Origin: Aquanectria penicillioides
Lineage: Eukaryota; Ascomycota; Sordariomycetes; Hypocreales; Nectriaceae
NCBI GenBank assembly: GCA_003415625.1
Contig: PYIU01000009.1
Coordinates: forward strand, 868,001-932,000
Length of the DNA: 64,000 nt
Direction: 5' to 3'
The translations under genes were made by a program, and so were the position numbers. The notes under the pieces are model-generated. The model had not been told where the DNA came from. It did not search any database and was given only the letters and a program-made list of their open reading frames with translations. Below, one piece after another: positions 45,450-59,700 of this stretch (its first letter is position 1; every line of letters begins with the position of its first letter).

Positions 45450-48293
45450 GATGCAAAACACACAGGCGAGTCGGACGTGTGCTCACTTGATGAAATCGAT
45501 GGGACACCAGCGAGTATGCGGTTCATACTTATACTTGATCAACCCTGGCGCGTTTCGGACTTAATTTTCGTACACTTCGCCGGTTTGGTGTTGATAAAAG
45601 CGGCCTGGAGGTACATCACTTGCAACGATATTTTGGCTGGCGTCAGCCAACACCGATTCTGTGGGGCCCCGGACCCGATTTTGGCGGAGGTTTCGGGGAT
45701 AGACGGTGGGCTGTTGATCATTTTCAGGCTAGAAGAGCAAAGTAGCGGGGCCGGCTGGATAAATGATCCTGGCTGTTCATTATCGCCGAAGAAAAAAAAA
45801 GATGTTAGGATAGCCAGTTGGATTGCTAGGTTTTAGAAAAGATGGACAAAGATGGTGGTCTTGAGGCGACGCGAGTTCAAGAAAGGCTGGCATTTCTTGC
45901 TGCCCTAGCATTTGCTCGCAAACGACAAGTTTTGACTGGAATCAAGTCAAGTCTGTAAATCGGTGAGACTCTAATAATTCCGAAAAAAGCCCTGTCAATT
46001 ATGCGGCATGTTTCATATGTTGTGATTGTTGATTTTGGAATCCCTGTGCTTCAATACAAATCGTACCATCACCGGTAGTTTTCTCAAGCAAAACAGTTGG
46101 CATTTCTACGGTTATCTCTAGAAGGTAAGCTTGTCCTCAGCTTCCCCTGGAAGCTTTTGATCTTGAATGCATAGCCAGCAAGGTAATAAAAATTGAACCG
46201 CGGAAGTCATTTTGCACAAGGTCTTGCATAGGAGGAGAGAGTTATGTGAGCAAAGGGGCTAGACAGATGCCTCAAATCCATTGCCACACCCATTCATAGC
46301 GATGGGGGCGGGTCACTTCATTGGTTGGCTGTGAAAGTCACCGCTCCCACTCTACATGTAGACCGTGGTCAGGCAACCTATTGGACTTGCACCCAGCTTA
46401 GCAACTTGAACTGTGCGATCTTGATCAGTTCAAGTCCTTCCAAATCTAAAACCACAAATATCATTTCTCCAAGACGCGGGAATCGAGGTTTTAGCTTTCT
46501 TCTAAGTCAGGCGCCTCATAATTTTTTGATATTGTTTATCTTTGAGTATTCATTCCATGTTGCGAAACTCCTATGGCTAAACTAAATACGTCTCTCAATC
46601 GTCCGTTCAGGTCGAGATAAACCTTTCCCGTTTCCGCTGCGCCAGCACCGAGATCACCATTTCCTCCGTAATATTTTACAATACAACACAACCCAGGAGC
46701 TATTTGACACAAGATATTTATAGACCCAGCCCTTTAATAATAAAATAGAAGGAGAGAAAATAGTGAAGAGCATTATAGAGGGATATAAAAAAAAAAAAGA
46801 GGTGGAGGATAGTGATGTTTTTAACGGAAAACGGAGCTGAACAAGCACTCCCACTGGCACAGTACGCAGCAAGACGCCTGGGTCGATCTTAGGGCCCCGG
46901 ACCTAGGTCCGACATCAAGTCGATGGAGGTGTTTATTCAAGAAATGTAATTAGCTTAGCAGCTACACTCTGGAGTGAGCTTTGCTTTCCGCTAATGCTAA
47001 AAGCAGACTTGTATGTGTCTTGTGCACACCTACATATGTTGAATCATGCAGGGCTTCTGCATCGCAGCCACTATCTCCGAGCACTGTTACAAGGATTACA
47101 AATACTGATACAATCAACTTAGGCTCGGTGGTTTCTTCAAGGCAAAGCTAGTCAAGTTTATCGGCGCTGGGGAAGCAGAGTCGCACCCACCCAACACTGC
47201 GCGTCATGTTGATGCTTTGGTATTGACCGATTCAAATCACATCTTCCGGAATTCAAGGTGCCATCCTACCTGTATGATGTACATACGTACCATAGCAATT
47301 GGCCCAGAACAGCTGAATGCGATACAGCGCTCTCACCGACTCTATGTGTCCTATGTTGGAACTTCCTTCGAATCAACGGGCAAAGCAGCACTAGCAGCGA
47401 ATCACAGCTTATTCTATTTACAAATCTCCTTGGCGTGGGAAAGACTCCTTGGCTCCAACCAAAGATGCATGTGTGTACCGTACGTCTTCACCGACACGAC
47501 AGTGCTCTGCGCCGAATCTTGCATTGAGTTATCGGTCGCAGCAAAAGCTCGCACGCTGACTGCTTCTGAGGCGGAAGTAATGTGATATCGGCTACTGCGG
47601 TGGAGATCTCCGTCGTGTGTAGGCATATAGCCCCCGTCTGATGTGGGCCATTGATACCGTCCCAATTGGTGATTTGATGCAGGAGGGAATTCCGCAGTTA
47701 TTAATTCGAATTGTCGTTCTTTCTTCATGGAATGCTGGCAGTCTTGCACCTTATATGTCATCTTTTTGCAAAGTACGGCTCAAGCTGACTTAAGAAGTGC
47801 TTCTGACAGTACAAATAGTCCATTTCATTGCCTTGAAGCTGAAAGAGAAAAGATGCAAAAGGACGGAGTGATGTTGAAGACTGTTGTCCTACTTTCAACC
47901 AAGAGCGTGGGGTCGAATATTTCCGGACTTCCTCTCAACAAGCGGTGCTTCCCAGGGAGTTCCATTTCCAGGTGGTAGCCTAGAAAGAGCTGTGTTACGG
48001 CATCCGAAAGATGAAATGGCTTCTGCTCAGGGCCAAGGGTTACACCGCGACTTGTGGTCATATACATCGAGGATTGTGCCCTTATGCTTCGTCTAATCCC
48101 AAGTCCACCACCCGCCTCACCTATATGGCAATAATATCTAAAACTAAGACGAAAATGGTCATCACAAATTTGGCAAGATGGTGCGCAGAGGAAATTCTGA
48201 GCTCCTTGGGTCTGCGCTCTCTGCTAATCAGCCATCAAGTCACCAGAGTACCGCGAATAGCTCAAGAATAATTTGCAACAAGGCGTCAGCAGG

Positions 48294-48333
48294 TTTTTTT
48301 TTCTTTTTTTTTCTTTTTTTTTCTTTTTTTTTC
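48294..48333. repeat. (T9C)4 minisatellite
   Basis: Four perfect 10-base units of nine T followed by one C. The regular interruption every tenth base, close to one helical turn, is striking and suggests slippage-driven unit duplication. Confidence 0.95.
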
Positions 48334-49787
48334 TTCACGTTGTACTATGAGATAATGGTTTCAAATATTTCGTGTACCTCAGTAGCGCATGCCAAAGCGT
48401 TGCGATACCTGCACATCCTGCATGTATAGAAAGGCGCATCCCAATTCGAAGACCGAGGTCAATGAAACCTTAGGTATTATTCTGTATTGATGAGGTGTGG
48501 TAACACACTTACACAGGACACCATACACTTCCGACAACGTGCTTGGATGGCGCCTGGTCACTCGAGGTATGGCCCGGAGGAGGTTTGGGTTGACAATATG
48601 GGCGACTGATCGTCTTTCAAGGCACGTTTCCAGAGGCAAAGCCTCCATCCTACCCGCTTCCATGGTTCAACAACTCTTCAAGTTCCTTAATCATCGTCTC
48701 TGCCCTTTTCTTTGCTCCGGAAATGGAGAGCGGCTTTCGGAAGGCAAGTGGGGCCCGGCTGTGGGGCTCACGGGCCTCCGCCAACCAATTTCGGACAGCA
48801 CGGGCGGTATCGCTCGGCCCGGGGCCCGGGACGGTGATGTCCGGCCTAGTCCGGTGAGGGGTCAGCTGGCGACGAGGCAAAAAATGGCGCATGATTGTTG
48901 ATTCTGTGTCTGAATGAAAGGAACTGAAACCCTATTTACCTACCGTTGGGTGTCCAAAGAGCAGTTAGCGGACGCCGACATTGTACGTCGAGATGTTCAA
49001 AATGGTTGACGATAACGTATGGTTAGGGGTATCGTAGAAACGCTGGGGATCTAGAAATCCCTCAATGAATAAACATACAAAGAGAGAAAGAAGAGATCAA
49101 AGGAAGGAATGGAAATCTCCGGTGGGCAGAGCATCTTATAATGAAGGGCTGGGCGTCGCCAAATTCTCGCCTAGGCGGTACATGGCGCTCGGGGGTGACC
49201 ACGGGGTGCGTACTCACAGAGTGGCTCGTAAAAGCCCTGGGGCTTAAGTTATGTAACTAAGGTGGCCCCTTACAGTGCCCTAGGACGGTGCGATTTTGGA
49301 TCATTGCCCAGAACAACAAGTTTTGGCTGTATGTTGGACGAGATCTGCAGTGTTGATGTGAATCAAAAAATTCCTGACACAGTGCGCCCCCTGCCTTAAC
49401 CCGCAGGTACCTTTCTCCCATCCATGCAACACTAGGCTTGCACCGGAAGCTTAGTGATCTACGAGTCTGAGACGGAAAAAGCAGTTTTTGTGTTTGAGTC
49501 ACAGAGGCGATTTACGTACTTTACCATTCACTGGGCATCTGAGATGAAAGCTGAGAGAAATGAGAAACATGCAGGCTAGGGCAGCGCACCGCGATGCAAA
49601 GATAATCGATATTCAAGACTGCAAGCATCAAGGCATTGGCCTTAGGTGTGGCCGTGAGAAGGTTGAGCTGAGGGGAAGTAAGGCTTACGCAACTGACTCG
49701 CGTAGGCAGTGGGAAGAAGTGGTCTTCCCGTGTCTCAGCACAAAAAGCAGCTGAATGGGAATATGGCTACTGGGCTGGACAATACTC

Positions 49788-49809
49788 TTTTTTTTTTTTT
49801 TTTTTTTTT
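49788..49809. repeat. T22 homopolymer, possible poly(A) tail on minus strand
   Basis: The longest homopolymer in the window. Read on the minus strand it is an A22 tail directly after a segment with tRNA-promoter-like boxes, described under findings. No clear target-site duplication was found. Confidence 0.9.
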
Positions 49810-52800
49810 ACTCTTCGGCACTTGTGAGACAGGGAGGATTTGAATTTCGGGCCGTTTTATTTGTTGTAACGTCAAACCCCTTCCGCTGCTAGGCTAGCTC
49901 GACTCGTAAAACGGGACCCAGCCACATTCGCTCAAAGTACGGTCAAAGCCACAGCGTTTCTTGAAGAAGAGAGGATTGACACAAAAAAGAAAATCTTCCG
50001 ATAAAAGCTCGGATTGATTCAGCCGGGGAGCATATCCGATGTTTCGCTGGGGAAACCAAACCAAGTGGCACGGCCGCTGCACGTCGTCCCCTGCGCAGGA
50101 GTTTGTCATAATACTCTCATCATACGTGAATTTTGGCGACTGAGATTTGGGGTATGAGCAATCCGGTTCGCCAGTTCCTTTCACCTGATGAGCGATTTCT
50201 TAGCATTTTCAGGTCTCAATTGTGAGGAGATGCAGGGGAACTTTGTTAAATTGCAGCCAGACTGTAGATTGCGAGGGGCCAATGGGATTGTTGAAAGCTT
50301 GAAGACGCGATCAGCCTTTATGTTTGAGTGATAGATACAGCACGGATATGCGGTAGGTGACTCCCAGATTCTGGTTATAAGAATGAGGCACGTGAAGATG
50401 AGTAAATAACCCTAGCCAACTCTTTGTGAGGATAATGCCATGGGAAGCAAAAATACGGACCAGCCCCGTGTATCTCCTACATTCGAGATTCTTCCTTGGC
50501 AGGTAAAACGCCAGAGAGAAATTCGAAATTCGAGGTAGTTGCATATCAGGAGCAGAGATTGTTAATCTAGAATTCTTGGGTTTTCCTGGAGGATTTTGAA
50601 TTGATCACGTTTGTCCTCCAACGGTCGAGGCTCATCGCGAGAGGCTATATGGACACGTTGCCAAAGCCGAGCTATCTGATGACATCACTGGCGCAGCGAT
50701 AATTGAAAGCATGAACTAGATGCTCAACTGATTCAAAAATTCATAATGGCCATATATACAATTGTAAAAGCCAAGAACTAGGGAGGTGAACCGCGACAGC
50801 GCTCTTCAATATTGGCGAGGCGGATGCACTGGCGCCGTGCCGTCTTCTGGTGCCGGATACCAAAGGGTCCTATGAGAATTCTTGGACATACGGGATCCCA
50901 AAGACGCAGCCCTTCGCCCTGGAATAATATAAAACGGGCGAGCTAAGGCTAATTCATTCAATGATGGAGCATGGACTGGTAGTTGCCAGTTTGCATCATT
51001 TTAAATGGTAGATTGCAATTTAGCCGGCCATTCCCTCGGGTATATCCAATAAATGACATGTTACTACTTTTTCAAAGAGGATGTTAATGAATTTATATGG
51101 TTCGATTTCCTTGGACACGCAGCAATCTGTGTGCCCAAGATGATTGTTGTTGAAATGACTAATGCCCCATACACAAGATCAACTTTCCCAGAGCGACTCG
51201 AATTCGCACATGACGGTGAACCTGTACAATTGATAACCATGTGGACCATTCGCCTTCTCCTCAGGATAGGGGTACAAGGTAATGACCAGAACTGGAATCT
51301 CTCACAGTCTGACAAAGTTTCTCTTACCCCGTCCCTCCACACCCCTTTGATACTCCATGTCTAGGTGAGGCGGAATAGCGGCAGTACATGCCATCCAAAT
51401 GCTCGAGACCGGCCCTACTGACCCCTGGTAACTGCGTACCAGGTTGTTGAGCTTGATCTCGGATCGTCGTCATCACTTGGCATCTCCGAGGCAGGGACTA
51501 GAGCCTGATTAGCCGGATGCAAGCCACATTCATCCCAGGTCGTCATATTACACATCACAAGCCCGCCAAACTGGCGGCTGTGACTATTTACAGCGACGCT
51601 ATGACATTGATTGCTGCAGGCGGCCAAAAAGAGTCGTAGAGTTTTTGGCACCTTTGCGACATTTGGGGGATGAGATAACGGTACCAGCATGCGAAAATGC
51701 ACTTCAGGTGAGAAAGGAAGCCAGAAGCATTCAAGCTACACAAAATCGCACGCATCTTATTCTCCTTTGACGAAATCCTATTGCACCGACAGTGCTGTAC
51801 CAAGTACTTACGGGTGTGCTCTCCGACGGCCAAGTTCCGAGAATCCCCGCATACATCTTTCAACCTCAACTCTAGTGCGACCAATGACCGTCATTCATTT
51901 TCTCGAAGCTTTCTTCAACGTCCCTTCTGACCTTTTGATAATCCTTTCCATACGCTTCTTAGACGCGCTAGTCGAGAGCGACGGTTTGAACCCCGGCGGG
52001 GCCGGTGCAGTGGATCTCGGGCCTCGAGCAGGAACCTGGCGAGGGAAAAAGTGGGGTCGTCCGGGTCACGGACGGCCACCTGGGCAAGTTGACCCGAGCT
52101 ATCCCGAAGCAGTGAACGGTTAGAACTGCTTCACTTATAAACTGAAGAAGCTATTTCAAAAGATATTCCCCTTAGAGGAATGGGTGGAAGGCAGGGAACA
52201 CTGCGTACACTTGAGAGTTGTAAAATTGATGGGTTGAGGTTGACATTGTGTATAATTGCGCTACTGCTCTATAGATGGTAGAGGCAAGGCGCAGTATTGA
52301 ACGTTGATACAAGAAAGAAAACGGTAGAGCGATGAGAATAGTCTCTGGGGCCATTGAACTAGCGGCGTGTTGGAAACGGTGTGGTCTGGTAGCTCCCCTT
52401 TCCGCGGACAGCCTCCGCAACGTCCCCAACGTCTCCCTTTATAGCCATGGGATCGATCATCGCGGGCTGAAGTGGCGTTTGGGGCAGCCCCAGATTAGCC
52501 CACAGTGCTCTAAATCTAGGTCCTAAAGGGACGCCGGACGGCATGAAGATAGTGTTACCTCCAGCGATACTGTGAATCCTGGGCGAGGATACTCTGTGTG
52601 CATGCTCCGACTGTCAGACGCGTGCGGCTGGTAACGAATCACAACCGTCGTGACACCCCCAGGAGAGAAAGGTGAAGTATCCCTGCAAAGGTGAGGCTTC
52701 GGGGACGAATGGCGGGCAAACCCGGTCATCCCATAACATGCCAAGTGTGTCGGTTATGTGCAAGGGTGCACAGCAGACGTTGTTTTGTTGACGACCACAG

Positions 52801-54731
52801 GGGTCACATTACAGCATAAGTTCATGTACTTGACCGAAGTATGAACCTTTTTTAATGGGGCCATGTCAATTAACCAATTCAGCCGTTTGTCGCTGGCGCC
52901 TTAGAGGCAGATAGAAAGGACAGGGCGAATTCCTGCTGTAGCTAGTCCCCCCTCCCTCCCCCTCCCAGTCAACAAGGATCTGCCTTGAAGCCTATCAATC
53001 ATCTCAGCTACGCCCTCTTGGCTGCAGATCTCGATGCTTTCGCCCCTACATATTTTCAATGGATGGAGATAAGGCACCGAGAATAAACCGGCATCCCCGT
53101 GACAGCCACCTGATGAAGGCCAGTGTGCACCCCTCACAGCGGCTTCTCCTGGCGGAAATGCACTTTAATCCTCCCCTTGCCCCACCATTATTCCACTAAG
53201 CATGTATAATTGAGCTCGTCTAGTCGCCAGCTCTCAGCCCCAGATTTTCACATGCTTCCAACTCGTCAACTTAAACTCAACTAGACCCAGTATTCTCGTC
53301 CCTGATCTAGGTACCGGACATCGCTTTGGCGATTTCACTAGTGGAGGAGCCGTTCTGTTTGTGAAATGCAATGGCAATGAATGTGTCCCCGTTTTTTATA
53401 TACCCACAGCTACTTGTTTATTAAGAAATATACCAGAGAACACTAATGCATCTACAAGTCTATACTATCATATGGGCATGCTGTCTGGATGGATTCAATG
53501 GCCTCGGTCGATCCTCCGATGATGCAGTTTTCATGTCTCGCCCTTTATTCAAGCCTAGGGCGTCGGTTTGCCCCGAGGCGTTTCAATGTCGTCAGGTATG
53601 ACCCTAAAGGGAGTGTAATGCAAACTTTGGACCCCCGAAGCAAGCGGCACAGCGATTGGGAAAGCGAGTAGTTGGTCAGGAGAGCCAGTATTGGGGGTGG
53701 TGGTGCATTAAAGTGCAAAGTCATGACGTGGTCAGGTGAGCATTGACGATGGGTTCGAAGTGAAGAAAGGTGTGCAAGCAGCAATCACGTAGTGAGGCGG
53801 ACCGAGTAGCCGTCGGTGCCGGGATAATGATGCAGCGTGAATCATCTGCCCATTGGCTCTACACTATATTGGATGGCCTTTGTTGTGTTGTCTCTAGAAA
53901 GCGGTCCATTTCGAAGAAGGTGCCTAATAGCAAAGCATTCGATGCCCAATTGCAAGGCTACGGGCCTTGGACTGTGGATCTGCAAGAGTCGCCAATGGGC
54001 TCGGTATCACAGAATTTCCCATCTGGGCGGGTCTGCAGAATCCATTGGTCGTGGGCATTTAGTGTGACTGGCTTGGGGTGGAGATGACGAGGCTGGTCGG
54101 CCTCCAGGTAATGACAGGGTGAGACACGGCATGATGAAAAGAGAAACGGGACTATGCATATGCAGAGTTCTATTGGGAAGACTAGGAAAATCGCTTCGGC
54201 CGTGCCATGATGCTATGCAGAGCTCGGTCTGATGCATACCGTTCATGCAAGATGCGCCTCGTGTGTTCCCGATACGCCAAAATAATGAGCTGGATGCAAG
54301 GTGAGCAGCGAATCCAGGTGCACGGTGTGACCAGTGAAGGACAATCCCTTACTAAATAAAGTGCCGGTTCAACGTCAGCCCTCGTTGGCCATGGAGTCAC
54401 ATCTGGAGCTGGGCGTCGATGGCACCCAATATCTCAGCCATACGCCGGGCGTTGTGCTTTTTGGACCGAGCCTGGGGCGGTGCAAACCCGGGGGGGCACG
54501 GAGGTGGTAATCGGGGTGGCCGGGGAGACGCAGTTGTGGGGCTCCAGGTACCGGCGGATGGCGTATTGGCGATCTTCAGGGACAGGCAGGGTGATGTGGA
54601 TGGGGGCAGCAGTAGCGGCTGAGTTGGGGTTGTGACGGTGCTGGGGCTGCTTCGCTCGGTTGTTCGCGCCAGGTTCGGTTCTGAACGAGGGGCGGACGAA
54701 CCACTAGATTAGTGCTGCAAGACTCGGGGGG

Positions 54732-54768
54732 CCGACGACAACGACGACAACGACGACAACAGTGACAA
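54732..54768. repeat. (ACGACGACA)n tract
   Basis: Three to four imperfect 9-base units of GACGACAAC type. A simple repeat outside any supported gene. Confidence 0.8.
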
Positions 54769-55151
54769 CCATGGCAACGGCAAATGCAAGTGGGAATATG
54801 GAGGTTGTTTTAGCGACTGGATGAAGCCCAGTTCCAGTGCACGAGCTTTATTGAATAAAACGATGTGCCCCAGTCTAGTCCTCTTCCCTTCACCAGAACG
54901 GGAAGCAACAACAGCAGTAGGGAGAGCGCACTCTGTGAGATTGATGTAGCGCTGCGCGCCGGTCGAGGATATGGCGTCGGCCATGAGGTCGTTGGGTGCT
55001 TGTTGGCACCCAAAGATTTGGTGGAGAATTGGAGAGAGGCGGAGACCAACAGAACAGGAACGGGAGGGGCCTTGGCGATGAATTAAGGGTAAGGCTAACC
55101 TGGATCTGGTATTTTTTGTTAGCGGATGTGTGCTGAGGGATACATTATAGA

Positions 55152-55170
55152 TGATGGATGGATGGATGGA
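55152..55170. repeat. (GATG)n microsatellite
   Basis: Four to five GATG units continuing into GGGATGG. Short tetranucleotide repeat. Confidence 0.8.
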
Positions 55171-55618
55171 TGGGATGGACCCTGAGGCGGAACCCCTAGG
55201 CGGACCCTTGGGGCATCTGGTGCCCCTGAGCGAACTGTGAAGCTGGGGCCCTGGGCTGAGCCAGAACCCGGTAGGCTGGACTGGGCTAGGACCCGGCCCC
55301 TCAGGAGGAACCACAGGCTTGGGAATTGCGTCAGTGGCCGGACGCGAGTGGAAGGCCTCACCTTGATCTTCTGCACCAACGACACCACCTCGGGCTGGAG
55401 ATGGGAAACCACCAGCAAGCCCTGGTGAAACAGGAGACAACGGAAACGGCTGCAAAAATAGGTTCGATCGCGTTTGCAAGAGACGCAAGACGCAGATCGA
55501 GCAGTAAAATGTGGGCACAAGCCGGTTTTTTATGGGCGGGAGTATGTGGATGGCGGGCCCTGGACCTGGGGGGCGCCTTCTCCTCTTCGTCCTTCTCCGA
55601 GTCCTCCTCCACTGTCAA

Positions 55619-55664
55619 TACAACCACTACCATCGCGACCACCACAACCACCACAACCACCACA
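55619..55664. repeat. (ACCACAACC)n tract
   Basis: CAACCACTACC followed by three units of ACCACAACC. Thr-coding in one frame, which produces long but unsupported open frames here. Confidence 0.8.
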
Positions 55665-56300
55665 TCTTTTTCCTACTCCTCCTCCATGTTCGCGTTATCC
55701 ACGCCCATGGCCCAGATCCCCGATCTCGGGTGTATGTTTGCCAGAACCCCCCCGCCCGCCCTGCCGCGCGATAGCAGGTGCCCCGACAAGGTCTGCGATT
55801 GGATTTCTTGAGTCTGGATGCTGCGAAAACATCACTCTCATCTATTTTTCGCGCCGACATGACGACACGCAGTGGGGCTTCCACGGTCTCGACCTCAGCG
55901 TTGCACCCCCCGCTGCCCTATCAAGACCCCCTGGGGCCAGCGAGTGGCACGGCATGGCATGGCATTGACAAGAACAGCTTTTAAGACTCCTCCTAAACTG
56001 ACATCACCCCAGCACCAGTTTTCGCCGTCTGTGGCGCCCTGGTCCGCGGCTTACATTCCTTCTAACTAGTCTCTGATTTGCCTCTAAGCGGGGTTCAGAC
56101 GCAAAGCACACGATGAGACAACAAGCCCTTGGGCTTCCTCGGGCTGCCTTCACAATGGGACCCTTGTCCGCAAGGCAACCTGCCCGACTCACCACATTCA
56201 CCGCGAGGCAGACCGTTAAGCGCGCGGTGGCAATGTAGATCCCCATAGGACGAGTGAGACAAGAAATGTTTAGTAGTTATTTTCCTCCCTAGCATTGAGC

Positions 56301-56364
56301 TATTTTTATTTATTTATTTTATTCATTTTATTTATTTTATTTTATTTTATTTTTAATTATTTTT
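56301..56364. repeat. (TTTAT)n-rich AT microsatellite
   Basis: About 64 bases of TTTAT, TTATT and related units with a single C at 56325, making it the most AT-rich patch in the gene-poor region. Confidence 0.9.
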
Positions 56365-56379
56365 CCTTTTTCGCCTGTT

Positions 56380-56402
56380 TTGCTGGTGCTGGTGCTGGTG
56401 CT
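56380..56402. repeat. (GCTGGT)n tract
   Basis: About four units of GCTGGT, a few bases downstream of the AT microsatellite. The abrupt change from AT-only to GC-rich repeat is notable. Confidence 0.85.
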
Positions 56403-56698
56403 GATACTGGGCCTGTGGGGTCAACGAGGCCGCCAAACGTGGTTGAAATGCGAGGCTTGACCAGGAGGGAGCCACCTTCAGCCATGCCACGAAGACCGTT
56501 GACCGGGAGCCTCAGACGTGCAATCATGGACGGCGCACCCGCATATGATCCCGCCTCCCGAAGCAGCGGCTGCTGCAGTTGAGTCTGAAATCTTGAATGC
56601 GAACCCAACGTTGAATGACTCTTTAGACAAAAGACAGCAACATCGTAGTATTGGACTGATCTGGACTGGCCGCCGGAGCCCCAGCCGGCCCCCTGCAA

Positions 56699-56717
56699 CC
56701 CCCCCCCCCCCCCCCCC
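56699..56717. repeat. C19 homopolymer
   Basis: Nineteen consecutive C bases followed by AAACTGG. Likely variable in length and prone to sequencing error. Confidence 0.95.
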
Positions 56718-59700
56718 AAACTGGTGGGTAAGCATCCTTGGGAGCTTATCGATTGACCCCACCATGATGTCATCAGGGTCTTGCTCCCTCTTTGCCTCCC
56801 CCAGTTTGCACACCCACCAACACCTGCCAGAACCTGGGATGCATCAATGGGCCTGCCTGGACCCCGAGGCCTCGACCAGATTATGACGCGAAACCCTTTT
56901 CTCCTTTCCATCTATCCTAGACACGCCTTCGTGGTTGTGCCGCCTTTTCTTATCCCCCATTTCCACTTTGAACCCAGCTTATGGCCCCGATGACGTCGTT
57001 TTCAGCTCATTGGGGTGGAGACGACGAAAAAACACTTGTGCAACCTCGTCTCTCTTTGTTGCCTCGTGTCCCGCTCCTCTTATCCACACTCTTATCCCTG
57101 GTGATTTCGGGGACTATCTGAACTAGCTCAGGATGTGGCCTTTGCGCTCTTAACCACCGGGACCGGAAACCGGAAACCGTCCCGAGACGGGCATGTGGGC
57201 AACACAATACTTGGATTCGGCCAAAGATAGTCTTAGATGTGCCCCCCGGGAGGTGGGATTGATCTCACACGTGGACCGTAGACGTCAAAGTGGTTTGATG
57301 ATCGTCGTCGCCTTCACCATAGTTGACATAGGGAATGGGGGTCAATCCACCCCGATTGACGATGGCATCATTGAGAGATCCATAACCGACCGCTCGTCCT
57401 TGCTGTTCCCCCTCATGCCCTCGCGGCCTAGAGACGGTTGCCTGAAGTACGGTCAGTTCGTGAGCCCAGGATCCAGCAACGAAGCAGGTGCTGAAGCCCG
57501 GTTCAAATTCATGTTTTTCTTGTCCATTGCTTTTGTTGGGACTTGATGACGATGATGGCGGTGGCATTGCGGGCCCAGCCTTGTTCGTGTAACAGGGACT
57601 GGGACCATGTGGCATCCCGTTCGTGGTTGGTTAATAGAAAAGGCTCAACCAAGTTTGTCTCTGCAGCCAATGGACGAATTACTGAAAGAAGGGGCTTCAA
57701 GTGTCGCAAAGACCAGGGTCAAAGGGAGAGTGCGCTTCACTTGAGGTGGGAGCCCTCTCACCAGGATTCGTCCGGAAGCGCGATGGCATCCAGAAAGACA
57801 GTGGCTTGTGGCGCCAATAATGCATCCGAACTAGGCTGACTGTTGGGTTTCAACCCTTTGCAGACCAGGGGCTGTGTACTGGTCTCACCATCAGCCACAA
57901 AGGACTGGTTCACAGAATGGCCTGCGTTTTCAGCCAGTGGTATCGATCCGAAATGCATCCAACCTTGACACGGTTATGCGTTGAACAACCTTTTTTTCCC
58001 CTTGCAAATATGAATGTAGATCCAAACCCTTTGACATTAAAATAATATGCCTAAGGATTAGGATCGATGCGAAGACGCGTAGTTAGTTTATTCACACGCT
58101 ACCTGCTCTTGTACAACGATCTACGAGAAACCAGATGTGATGGGACAATCAATTGAGCCGAATGCAAACATTAGCGGGACTAGTTTAACTATGGAAAGCC
58201 ACCTTATCGGGGACTAAATATCGTGCCACGTGATTGACCATTATAATTGTCGCGGCGACACAGGAGGTTGGAAAATCCGATATGTGAAACACAGAGATCT
58301 ACAAAGTCAAACTCTAGCCTAGCAAATAGTATCCCTTCCGATAGACTAGCTTTCATTATTGGGGTGAAAGCGGTGCATATATATAGTGGAATTGCCACGA
58401 AACATCAGCAACAGGGATGCATCTGAAGATTAGTTGAGGAGTGGCAAGCGGTAACCAAACCAATAGAGACACGGGGGCGCGGTACTCATAGTTAACTGCA
58501 ACTTGAGAAAGAAGATGCCACCAAATTGAAAACGAACCAAAGCCATAGTTGACAATTCAATTAATTGAATTTCCTCTTCATCGCCATAAGCCATCAGGTT
58601 AGAATGCTCATTTGAAGGGTTACGATTGACAAACTCTAGAATAGCTTACCCTAGATTCAGATCAAAGCGCAGAAATTGGACTGAAGATATATTCTATAAA
58701 CATGAATGGAGGAAGGTCGCTTTAAATAAACATTAATGACAGCTACTGAACTGAGGGAAGGTACATGATATTTACATCATGATACCGTCACATCGACCAG
58801 ACGTGGTGATATATGTATTTAGCGGACAGGGGTACCTTACTTCGTAACTTTTCCACGACATAAAAAGGTGGGTGATCTGGTCTACTTTCTGCATATCGTC
58901 GTAATATATTATTGGCAACTTTGCTGAATATGTAAAGATGAGACATTCGGTCGCATCTGAGCCCCAAATTATCGCCAGTCATAACGGGCTACACCGCGAG
59001 TTTGGTAGGGTCACTGCCACAAAACGCCGTGAATTTACGACCCCCATTGGATGTTCGAGTGAATTCATGCACCCGAGACCAAAGTACCGATGAATATCAG
59101 GCAAGGGGATGCCACAAAAAGTTTATGCATTTGTTGAAACCGACGATTTCGCCGATATCTCGAAGGGTCATTTCCGCTCCACCATCTGCCAAGCAGGCCA
59201 AACAGTGTACGCATGGCGGGGTGTTGAGGGGAGCTCAACTGTGGCACCAATCCAAGATTGTTGGTTGAGACTGAGACACACGGACACGGTGCCGTGAACT
59301 GTTGTCATTTCGATTTTGACAAGAAAAGAATGCGAGAACATAAGGACGACCAAGCAAATTGTGTGTAATTTTTTATCCAGCTATAATGAATGGAATTGCA
59401 TACAGTATCAATCAAGCCAAGGATCTAAAAATACAGAAACCAGCCCGCATTCACGCTCCGGGTGCAGCTGTGACGGTGACGCACCGGCAAGGCAGCAGCA
59501 GCACCCACCGCGGGGCATTTTGGGCACTCGGGCACTTGGCCTGTTTGATTCACCGCATCACCGCCAAACAGCAATCACTAAAATCGACTAAAGCCTATTG
59601 GATCAGGCGCCACTCAACTTTAGCTTGGGCAACCTGCCTGTGGCTAGGCGGACAAGCAAGCCACCGGGGACCGATTTCAACCGTGGTTTCGCTGGAGTGC

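Noticed and set aside
50880..50950. Possible 5S rRNA fragment (CGGGATCCC)
   Set aside because: Only the GGGATCCC core matches; the rest of a 5S gene is absent on both strands.
54709..55518. 269-codon minus-strand frame in the gene-poor block
   Set aside because: Pro/Ser-rich low complexity crossing a GATG microsatellite, with comparable open frames on the opposite strand; no domain or start context.
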